Shown: piece by piece, positions 44,501 through 56,400 of the stretch
How positions within the stretch are numbered: the first letter of the stretch is position 1
How the letters are laid out: the number at the start of each line of letters is the position of its first letter
Origin: Saccharina japonica
Taxonomy: Eukaryota; Sar; Phaeophyceae; Laminariales; Laminariaceae
NCBI GenBank assembly: GCA_008828725.1
Contig: MEHQ01000128.1
Coordinates: forward strand, 1,390,480-1,454,479
Length of the DNA: 64,000 bases
Reading direction: 5' to 3'
Notes under the pieces: model-generated
Seen by the model: only the letters and a program-made list of their open reading frames with translations
What the model was told of the DNA's origin: nothing
Databases searched by the model: none
Position numbers and translations under genes: made by a program

Positions 44501-47500
44501 GTAGGTTTGCAGTGTTACGGCACGCACTTTACTTTTTCCTGGTGTTACACAATATTTGTCTCGTGTATTTAGTTATTTAGGAGGGCCATACAGTGGGGGT
44601 CCCCCAATAAGGCGTTCTGAGTAAGGCGGTATCCCTCTATAAGGCGGTCAAAATCGCTTGGCACGACTGGGGAATTGCACTCATAACCTGGAATGAATAA
44701 TGCGGCTTCCCTCTATAAGGCGGTTATATTGCTCTGCCACACCACCGCCTTACTGATGGACCCCTACTGTAGTAAAAATGACCACATATTGTTAGTAAAC
44801 ATAGGGAAATTATACCTGGTAGGTTTTTGGTGTGTACCGTAGATACGTACATTGATCAGTTTTTTTTTTTTTGACAGTAAAACAATAGAGATTTTTTCTC
44901 TGTGTCGTTCAATAGTGCAGCAACAGGGTTATGCTATGCTGCAGCATTGGCGGAAAACTCTCTTGTTTTGGCTCTATCTGCGTTTTTTCATAACCTACCA
45001 CACCCCGGACAGATCATATAGATCATTCCCGCTTCATGATCATATATATCATTCCCGCTTCAGATATATCCCTGATGTATGATCTGTATGATCTGTATGA
45101 GCTGTATGATCTGTATGATCTAGCTCATGTTGCCGGGTGGGAGCCGTGTAACCTGCACGATCTACTGCAGAACATGGTTCCTGGATGGGATCTGTGCCGT
45201 ACAGATCCTGCACAGCATCTCATAAAAATGACAAGTTATTATCTAGGTGATCTACCGATGATCTATCTGTAGATCACCTTTCCGACGTGTGACGCCTACA
45301 CTTCGATCGCGCCTGACCCCCACCGCACATATCCTGCAAAACATATCATGCCGGCAGTTTAGAATCCAGATGATCTATCTGTAGATTAGCTATTTGTAGA
45401 TGACTTGTCTGTATATGATCTATCTGTAGATTATCTTTTTGTAGAGTATCTATTTGTAAATAGCCTGTATGAAGACGATCTGTCGGTAGATGATCTATCT
45501 GTAGGTGATATATCTGTAGATGATCCGTCTATAGATGATTTATCTGTAGATGATCTATCTGTATATTATCTATCTGTAGAGGATCCGTCTATAGATGATT
45601 TATCTGTAGGCGACCTATCTGTAGATGACCCATCTGTAGATGATCCATCTGCAGATTATCTATCTGTAGATGACTTATCTGTAGATAAACTATCTGTAGA
45701 TGATATATATGTAGATAATCTATCTGTAGATAATCTATCTGTAGATGATCTATCTGCAGATGATCTATCTGACACGGGAAACCCACTCTTCAACCGTGGC
45801 TGACCCCGTCCGCCGTCACAGGTGGGAACGATCCAGCGACAAATAGGGCAGGTGGATGAAGCGGTCAAAAGCTTCACCGATGCTCTCGCCCTCGACCCCA
45901 AGAGCGGGCTCGCGCTAGAGGGCGCAGGGGAGGCTTACCTCGCGCAAGCTCACGCGCGAACGAGCGAGGGGCTGTACACAGCGGCGGTCACAGCCCTGCG
46001 CTTGGGGTCAGACGTGACCAGGCAGTTTCTGGCCGCGGATGGTCCCGGAAATGTGGGGTCAGAAGGGCTAAGGGGGTCAGATGAGCTAAAGGGGTCTGCG
46101 TTGGAGGGGTCAGATAAGCTGGAGAGGTCTGATAAGCTGAGGGGGTCTGAGTTGAAGGGATCGGGGGTGGGGAGCAAGGCGTGCGCGTTGAAGCTGCTTG
46201 GCGATCTGCACACGTACGGGCACAAGCTTCCGCCCATGTCGTTCGAAGGGGAGGGGGCGAGGGAGAGCGGCGGCGTGCGGGAGAGGGGGACGGTGGAGGC
46301 TGCGGAAGCTGGCCTGGTGAGAATGGGTGAAGGGATCTTATTGGTTGTGTTTCTTTTTTTTTTTCTCATTTTTTCTTCCTCTCTTTCTTCCTGTCGCTCT
46401 CTTTCCCATCTATTTTTATCTTTTTATTTTTCTCTTTGTCTTTCCATCTGTTTTGCATCCCTTTCTCTTTCTCGTTCTCTTTCGCTCGTCCCTCACTCCC
46501 TTTGTCTGCATGTCCGTCTGTCTTGGTCTGATGTTTTTATTTTTTACCTCGCCTCTCTATTCTTCTGTCTGTTTGTTTTTCTGTCTGTCTGTCTGTCTGT
46601 TTGTCCTGTCTGGTCTGGCCCTCCGCTTTCTGTATGCATCTCTTTCTCAGGTTTCTGCAATTAAACAACACAGAAGCAAACGTTCTAACTCTCTAATTTT
46701 CCGTAGTACATTCCTGGGTCGGGCTGGGTTGGGAATGTTCATGTCGGAGGCCCGCATATCGTGTCTGTCCAACCTTTTTCTATTATTCCATGAGACTAAC
46801 CCTGTTTTGTTACTTTGTTGTCACTTGTTTTTTCGCTCCCTTTTTGTCTTTGTGCGCGTTTTGTTTTTCGTTTTCGATAAAAAAAAAACAAAAACAAAAA
46901 CAAAAACGCCTGCACGAGTCTCAGGGCTTGTCCAAGCAAGGTTCAAAGAACAGGCAGGAGTTTGTCGGACGTGGAGCCGCGGCTTACGAGCAGCTGGTGC
47001 AGATGCTCAGGGACAGGGTAACAGGAGCAGATGGCAGCCAAGCCCCATATGACGGCGACGCGGTGGAGGTGACATCAGCTTCGGCGCTGTACGACCTCGG
47101 GCTTAACTACCTTCTCCGAGCGAGGCTTCTGTGTGCGGACTCCGGAGAAGGGTCGGGGCTGTGGGCGCAGGATGTTTACGAGCAGCTGCCAGGCGTGGAA
47201 GATCTGGCTAGGTGAGGTGGTGGTGGTGGGGTGTTGGTGTCGGTGACGTTGGTGTTGATGATGTTGGTGTTGGTGTTGGTGGTGATGTTGGTGGTGTTGG
47301 TGGTGTTGGTGGTGTTGGTGTTGGTGTTGGTGTTGGTGTTGGTGGTAGTGTTGTTGAGGGTGGTGTTGGTGGTGATTGTGGTGGTGGCGGTGGTGGTGGT
47401 GGTAGGGACATTCGGCGTAGTATTTGTGTCAGTAGCAATAGTCGCAGTAGTGGTTGTAGTGGCAGGAGAGGCGTGTTTGCCTTGTAGGGGTAGTACCTAA

Positions 47501-47738
47501 ATATTATTAGGCTCTTCACTTGATTATAGCATCGGAGCTCTTTACTAATAGTAAGTCACCCAACAGCTGACTTTGTGATAAAACACATGTTAAGCTGAGC
47601 TCTGATGCACTATCCCATGGGCTATAGGTGTCTAGCGAAGTATGTTGAACAATGCCCATTGGGATCGAAGCTTTTCGGTAGGTCCTCACTGAGCAAGGTT
47701 TGTGTTTGGAGGGGCAACCCCTAATTGCAACCCCTGCT

Positions 47739-47769
<31 letters not shown>

Positions 47770-48024
47770 CAGTAGTAATAGTAGTAGTAACAGTAGAAGC
47801 AGCAGTAGTAGTGGTAGTAGTAGTGGTAGTAGTAGTGGTAGTAGTAGTGGTAGTAGTAGTAGTATTACTATCAATAGTACTGTAGGATTACTATCAATAG
47901 TACTAGTAGTCGTAGTAATTGTAGTGGTATTAATAGTAGCATTAATGGTAGAAGTAGTAGTAGTAGTAGTAGTAATAGTAGCAGTAGTAGTAGTAGTAGT
48001 AGTAGTAGTAGCAGTAGTAGTAGC

Positions 48025-48067
<43 letters not shown>

Positions 48068-49973
48068 ATAGTAGTAGTAATCGTCTATAGTAATAGTTAC
48101 GGCAGTAGAGCAGCGGCGATCAACATTGGGGGGGTGTAGTGGTATATAAGTGGTGCAAACTGCACTCGTCGCCTCCACGGAGTATTTACTTCGCGAACGT
48201 TTATCGACGTGCTACTGCAGTAACGAAAGCGCATCCAAGGGCAAACCTGCAAGCGACGAAGGGTACAGTACAATAGCACGCACTTACCCTTTGTTGCGGC
48301 ATCGCGCTGTTGGCGTTCCTTGAAAACCGTTCGCTCGGAAGGCGTGTCGTTTGCCTGTGTCATGGTGTTTAAGATCGGAGAAAAGCGCGATTGTGATCCG
48401 ATACGGGACTAAAAAAACGACATTCAAAACACAACCCCATATTTATCGGACCGGATCGAATCGCTAAAAACTCCGATGCCGATGTGATTTAAAACGATAT
48501 GATACGGTATGCGAGGCGGAAATACGGGAGTACAGATCGAGGTGCTGCCGAGGACCACGAGTTTGCGCTCAATGTTTTCTCTTGACACCAAAGGCCGATG
48601 TTCTCACCTTTGACACTCTTAATAAGGGAGGGAGGGGACAGGAGAGCGACACCCCCTCTGTTCTACAGTAGAAGAAACAAAACATTTAGTCGGGTATTGG
48701 GACACTTGTGTAATGTAATCGATCGGCTGGACTCACAGCTGGCATTTGTTTGAAATGTTTTCTTTTGTGTGCACCTTCCTCCGGCCAGGCCGGCGGAGCA
48801 AGCTTTCAAGCAGGCCATCGAGGCCGAGCCATCCCACTCGGACGCCTGGAACGGGCTAGGAGTTGTGTCTAGAGACCCGCTGGTGAAGCAGCACTGCTTC
48901 GTGCGCGCGGTGCAGCTGGAGCACAACCCGAGCGCGTGGGCTAACCTGGGCATGCTGTACCTGCGGTGGGGGCTGGACGCACAGGTAACTATGGCGTTAC
49001 CGCTCCCCGTTACCGGTTACATCCGGAGTGAGGACTCTGTACCAGGGGTGTCATTTTACGATGTAACGCGTAATTACGCGTAACAAACGTCAGCCGTACG
49101 TAACATGAAAAAATTGTCGTAACAAAGAGTGCGTCCCCTAGGAAACCGCGTCCATATTTGGCGAAAACCCATCGGAAATACAGGTACTATTGTAGTTGTT
49201 GTTGTTGTTGTTGAGGTTTTCGTAGCTCGAGTGGGCTTCTCACGGGTACAGTGAGCCCCGGGGATGATTACTTTCCATCCCCGGGTTTTGCCGTCCTTGA
49301 CAGCCGTACGAAGCACAAGAATAACGTGTTTCCCGTAATTACCCGTAACATATTCCTCATATCTGCCGTAACTGCCATCTCTGGACCTATAACCTCGTTA
49401 CGACTGCGTGTGACCGCGTTCCGGGCACAAGCATTTTGATGATGAGTTGCATCAGTTTTGCAGTGATAACGGGGCCGTTGAAAAAAAACCCCGATGCATC
49501 CCTGTCCATTTTCAAGACCCAGACAGGGGGAAGGGGGTACTAAAACCAAGTAGAAACAACTTTGAAAATAGTCGCTTTTCCTACCGTCGTCCAGATATCC
49601 CACCCCAGTGGTTTGTTTTTTCTTTTAGACTAGTCATTCTGACTATTAAATAGTACGGAGGACCACAGTAAATTGGACCAAATATTGTTAGTAAACATAG
49701 ATAAATATATAGGTTTTGGAGTATACCATAGGTCCCATTAATTGTGGTCCCCCGTCATAGTCATTCTGACTATTAATAGCCATTTTGGCTATGAATAGTC
49801 AGTTAGACCTTATTAGGTGTGTGGTGGTGTCGTTTTGAGTTGTTGTCGTGCACCCCTCAGTGGTATGTGGACCCCCCCCCCCTGACTATAGAGAGAAAAC
49901 TGATCTGACAAATGGTTCGAATTCGAGACCCTAGTGCCCTAGTGGTACCCACCAGGGAAAAAAGGGTCAAACA

Positions 49974-50009
<36 letters not shown>

Positions 50010-53000
50010 CCCCCCCCCCCCCCCCCCCCCCCAGGGTCTATGGCCATACGACTACCGCCATGCATGAAAAATGAAGTACACCCGCTCGTTTGCCGGGGGT
50101 GTGTTGGGCAACAACAGGCGTACGGCTCGTTCGGCGGGCTGCAGGCTGTGACGGACCATCCAACCATGTGGGTCGGGCTGGGTTTGCTTAAAGAGAAGGA
50201 GGCCTGCGGGCCAGACGTGGCAGCCGCCAAGAGGAGAAGGCTCCTCTCCCAGGTAAATCTTGTCATCTTACCTGGATAGTACCTGTTACAGCGTCCCCGG
50301 TGCCTCGCTTGATGGGTAGTCCTCGTGCCTACTGTAACCATTTTCCTGAGTTCGGTTTTCACGGAGGGCACATACTCGTACGTAGGGAATTTTTTCTTGC
50401 TTATACATTGATTAGCGGAAAGCGCGAGAGCGTAAATTGGTAACGAAAGAGACTTTTTCTTGCATTTAATTGATTGGCGGAAAGCGCGAGAGCGTGAATT
50501 AGCAACATTCGCTGAAAACCGACGAGCGGTAGGAACATGTACATCAAACTGGTGCTATTACCTGTTACATTTTTGCGTACAGTGGGTACATCATGTGGAC
50601 CCTGTCGGTACCCCAGAGGGAAACATTGACGAGGAAAAGTGGCGATTTCAGCAGCAGAACGGCCACTACGTGATTGAGAGGTGATATCATACAATGGTTG
50701 ATATCCGAGTTTTTCAACGGAATGTGTCGTACGGCACGGGCGTAGCATGAGCCTACCTTTACTGCTTAGGCGCTTACGCTGCTCGTGGACGACTGATAGC
50801 ACCGAAGTCCCTCTTTTATTTTTTCTTCGGTCGCTTGTCAAAGGGGTTCCGAAGGGCTTAAGAAAGGGCTTAGATAAAATAGCTCGGGCAGAAGAGCGTT
50901 TAACCCATTTATAATTAAAAAAACATATCCCACACAAAAACCAAGTAGTTGGTCCCCAAATATGTAGGACCAGTTCTTAAGGGGTTACGCCGGCATGTCC
51001 AGCCTGTACTAAAGGCTGCCTGGAATACATTTCCCACCACGAGTACTTGTGGATGGGCTCGAAACGCTCATATTGTTGCATCTTGTGCTCCATTTCAACT
51101 CCTCCCTCCCGTGTGACGTAACGCTGAATTGGTAGGCTAGTGATGCCAATTACTCTTCTCCCTAGAGACAAGCTAGCATATTGATGGGCTTGAACTGACA
51201 GGCTAGAATAGGTGGTCATTTTGTTCTTGTATCTTCTGCTCCCTTGCGCAACCCCCCCCCCCCCGGCGTAATGTCTGCGTGGTCGGTGAAAACCCGATGT
51301 GCTCCGTCCCGGCATCGTAGGGATGCGAGGGTTTGTGGTCATACGACTACGGCCACGCATGCCATGAGTGCCCCCCCTCCCGCTCTCCCGGATGCCGAAA
51401 CGCTGAATTGGTAGGCTAATGATTCTTACTACTCCTCCCTAAATATCGGTCGGGGTCGCACTGGTAGGGTAGCATCGAATGTTCATTTTGTCACATCTTC
51501 TGCTTACTTGCAACCTCCCCCTCCCGGATACGTTAGCGCTGTGTTGTTGCTGTGTTGTTGGTAGGCTAGTGACGCGCGTTACTCTTTTCCCTACTGTAGA
51601 AACTACTCAGCATGTCGACGGACTCAAACTGATAGGTTAGCATAGCTGATCATGTTTTTGTATACTTTCTGCTCACTTGAACCCCCCCCTTCCCACTACG
51701 GCCACGCATGACATGAGTACACTGCCCCCCCCTGTCCTGAATGCTGTGATGCTGGATTGGTAGGCTAGTGATGCCTATTACTCCTCCCTAGAGACTGGTC
51801 AGCATGTGGATGGGCTGCTTGGGCTGGGTACTACTGCGGGTCGTACCCACAGCCAAGCCGACGCGCTGGTTGCTATTGAGCAGCACCTCGATCTCAACCC
51901 CAACAGCGCTCAGGTGATGTCACGTGTCCACGAGGCACTGGTTGTGGCTGCTGTTGGTTAGGCTGGTGTTTTCGGTTGATGTTGGGTGTGGTGTTGGTGT
52001 TGGTGTTGGTGTTAGTGTTGATGGTGTTGTGGTTGGTGTTGTTGTTGTTGTTGGTGGTGTTGTAGATTATGTCGTTGTCGTTGTTGTGCTCACACTATCT
52101 CGTCGCCATAACCAACTGATAGGCTGTGTTACGGAGGACCATAGTAAATAGGACCATTTCGTTTTGGTAAAAATAAGGAAATCTGTAGGTACGTAGGTCT
52201 CTATTTACTATGCTCCCCCGTATTGGTAACAATTTATGCTCCAATAGTTTTTGAGTGGAAGAACCAAAAACACCACCAGGAGAAAACTAACTATTCTGAG
52301 GGGAACCAAACCCTACAAACATTAAAAATCAAACCTAATTAACGCTCGTCGTATTGTTTTGTGTTAAGACTGTGTCGGACGCTATTGCAGAGCGCTGGAT
52401 GCCTGTGTTTGGTGGCTCACCTGTTAATGAGCGTATCCGTATAACACACTATGCCCCTCGACGATTGGACTTTATAAGCTGGTTTTCTCGACGAGATCGT
52501 TCCGCAACAGCCTATTTTCGTTGTGTTCGCCCCTCTAAGGCATGGGTTGGAGAAATTCGGCTCCGAATTTTCGTCTCTAGGTGAATTATGCGGTAAACGT
52601 TTTGGCGTCGATAAGGATGCAATTTAGTTCACACAGCTCGGGCTTCCATACTTGTCTGTTAGATACGAGCAAATGCCAATTTATAATTTACACCGCGCCC
52701 AAAAAAAAGGTACTGTACCTTTTTTTACTCTGGATGAAGCCGGATTCTACGACCAAGGTCCTATGGCCGACCGCTGACCGAGATTCATATATGCAGTACA
52801 CGATTTTCTATATTCTGCATGTGAAATAATTCACACAAGTTTAGGACAGTTACGAATATCCTGCTGCAACTCAACACTCAGCACACGGTTTTCTATATGG
52901 TACAAATCAACGAACGCACACAAGTTGGCGACAGTTTCAAGTATCCTTCTGCGCGAGTTCCTATTAATAGCGACATCTAGCTATATGTTATCCTATTGAC

Positions 53001-53379
53001 GTCTGGTTCGCTCTTCAAAGTGAGGTGCTCGTGCTCGCGATACAGGCTTTCCAAGGTTGGTTTTTGTGAGGAAAGTCTTGAACTCGTCCTCTGCCGAGGG
53101 CTGAACCTGAACTTCAAACCTATTCGTTTTGGGTGGTGTCTTGCTAGGCACACGGCAAGTGTTCAGGAAGCAAACATGGCCATTGCCGCCATCCCTCCTC
53201 CACTAAACAGGAAGGAAGTAGCACTAGAAAAAAGGTTTCTGTGTAGTACATGGAAAAACAAAGCATGTTGAGCGCCCAAGTGTCGGGGGTGTCTCTTCTA
53301 GGAGTAGGAAACATGCTCGGGCTCGAAAGGGATGCGTGGTCAATGCCCAAATGGCCAAGTCAAGCCACAAACAAGTACG

Positions 53380-53417
<38 letters not shown>

Positions 53418-56400
53418 ACACCCCCCCCCCCTCACCTCCCTCCACTACCGTTTACCACCGCTACTGCCACCACCACTTCCAACACCACCATCACCACCAC
53501 CATCACAACCACCACCACCCCTCCCCCACCCCATCAACACGGACTACAAAGGCGCGTGCTACGATAGAGGTCGCGCGTTTTGGCTGGAAAATAATCTGGA
53601 TAACGAAGGGCTCCCAAAATCGTCGGCATGGTGTCATTCTTGTGTAGCAATGTTTGTCGTTGTGTGCTCAGGCCATGGAATGGTTAAAATCGGGTATGAT
53701 AGCACTTCTATTTTCCTCCAGAATCAGTTTTTGGGGCCCCTCAAGTGCCGAGCCTCAGCAAAAAAATTGGTGCACCTCTACCGTAGCATGCGTGACCACC
53801 CTCCCCGCCCGTCACACGGCTATTGCCACGCATGACATGAGTAAACCCCAACCACCGCTAACCCTTGTTCCCCTCCTCCACACCACCACCAACCCTACCA
53901 CCCCCCCCCCCCCCCCCCCCCTTGTGTCCGGTCTCGAAAGGGGATCGTGTGAGTGTCAATGCGTCTGATTACTTAAGGCAGCAACAAATGAGCCCCCCCC
54001 CCCCCCACTCCCCTAAATAAACACCCCCATGACTCAGGCCTGGAATCACCTTGGAGCTGCCGCCGAGTTTGCGGGGCGTCAAACCCAAGCCGTGGCCGCG
54101 TATCGTCGCGCTTTGTCGCTGCTGGAAGAGCAAGGGGACACCCTTGTAGGGAGAGGGGAACAGCAAGAGGAAGAGACCAAGTCGGCGTGGAAAGCGGCTG
54201 TGCAGCTGGCGAGCGGGAACCTTGGGCGAGTGCTGGTGCTGCAGGGGGAGGCTGAAGAGGCTCTGTCGTTGCTTGGGGAGGCGGATCTAACCCAGGTAGG
54301 AAGCGCCAGGGAACTTTTGTTTTGTTCAGTCGGCCGTTGCTTCTAGAGGGGGATCTTACCCAGAGGTTCGGGCGAGGGTGCTCGACAAAAAAGAGAAAAC
54401 GACCTCCACTCCTTCCTTCCGAGTTGTTCAAAAATGAAAAGCAAACGAGTGCGTTGGGATTTGCGGACGAACTTACGAAGCACTTTTTTTTTTCTTCATA
54501 CGGAAGGCATTATACTGACGATCTAGATGATCTACGAAAATCCCACCAGTATATATTGTACTCACCGTTATCACATAACTGCATAAATAGATCACGATCT
54601 AGATATAGATCCTACCAGTATATTTTTAATTGACTGTTACGGCCCATATTAACGATTATAAGATAAATTCAATTCAGAAAAAAATAAAATTCAAATTCGC
54701 TTTTCATTGGTCAACACACGCACCAGCACCAAAGATTAGGATCTCGGGGCATAATATTTGGTGCTGGTGCGTGTGTTGACCAATGAAAAGCGAATTTTAA
54801 TTTTATTTTTTCCAAATTGAATTTATTTCATACTCGTTAATTCGGGCCCTTACAACAAAACTGCACAGATACACGACGATCTACTCTATACAGTAGACCA
54901 TCTAGATCCTATATTTACCGTTGCAACAAAACTGCACATACGGACAGATCACGATCTTTTCATAGTCTATACCCTAAAATTACCGTTATAACAAAACTGA
55001 ACATATCGGACAGATCACGATCTAGATCATCTAGATCCTACCAGTATACTTTATATTGACCGTTGTAGCAAAACTGCACAGATACTTGACGATCTACTCC
55101 AGATGATCTAGATCCTACAGTATGTTTGCCGTTGCAACAAAACTGCACATATGGACAGATCATGACCTACTGACTCATGGTCCTTACCTCACCCAAGGAC
55201 CGAATTTTATAAATATGAAAGTGCAGCCCGATTCACGAGTCTCATGGCCTTGGCATACCAAAAGTCAGATCGCAAAGCAAAAACGAAATTCCGACGAATT
55301 TGGGTTAAGGAGCGCCTTCCTTCAGAAACGAAAATGCCCAAAACGTGCTGCCTCTATCGTAGCATGCGTCTACTGTACATAATCAATGTCCTAAAACTGC
55401 CGTTATAACAAAACTGAACACATCGGATAGATCACGGTCGAGAGAATCTAGATCCCATCTTCACCGTTATGAGATTTTGCAAGAGCTGTGTCATGCACAG
55501 ATCTCACCCGGCAAACGCGCGCGAACGAGGTGTTTCATACAGATCATACGGATTCCATCCGGCAAGAACGATCTAGATATTGCAGACCACATCCCTGAAG
55601 AAAATATATAATAGAGTATCTGTCCCGAAATATCTGCACCATTGAAGTGGAGGTCTGCCTTGCCCAATATGTGCTACCCGGCGATGTGCTGACCGATACT
55701 GTGCTGTGCGTTGCCTTTGCTTCCAGGCGGATACCGTGCTTCAAACAGGCCGTGCTCGAGCGCTGATGGGGGACTGGGATGGCGCATTTGCTGCGCTTGA
55801 GCAGGTGGGTCCAAATAATAATGAACCGACCAGTTCAATCCTGTATACGAGTGTATGACTCGTGTGCTACGACAGAGGTATCACTTTTTGGGCATTTTCG
55901 TTTCTGAATGACATCATAAGGCTCCTTAACCAAAATCTTCGGAATGCCGTTCTTTCTTTGCGATCTGATTTTTGGTCTGCCAAGGCCATGAGATTCGTTT
56001 CTCCGGCTGCATATTCATTTTTTATATCAAAATCGGCTCTTAGGTGCGGTGTGGAGCTGTTCAAGTAAGGAGCCCGAGAAAAAGTATGGTGCATCTCTGC
56101 CGTAGCATGGGTCACAAAGCCAATTCGTTGCTTTCAAGCCTGTACTCGTACTAGTTTGTAACCGTAGTATTTTGTAAAACAACTCGAAAAACCTCGTACA
56201 CGCCTCGTAGAACGTGCGATCGAATTCCCACACCAAGATTGCCAATATGAGTTTTCAGGAAAGTTTCGATCTCACAGTTTTTATTTTTATTTTTTCTTCT
56301 TAAAAATAGATTAGGTCGGTAGAAACGTGCGCGGATGATGCAGGTCCGCCATGACCATGACACCCCCAACCCCTCCTCGCTGGATGAACAGCGTGTATCA

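Noticed and set aside
45405-45803. Open frame of DDLSV repeats
   Set aside because: Product of a 15-bp minisatellite; no splice signals or homology.
47700-48139. Poly-Val / poly-Ser frames
   Set aside because: Imperfect AGT microsatellite.
50460-50684. Plus-strand frame in SKI3 intron 9 as an extra exon
   Set aside because: Exons 9 and 10 join in phase with human-like spacing, leaving no room for it.
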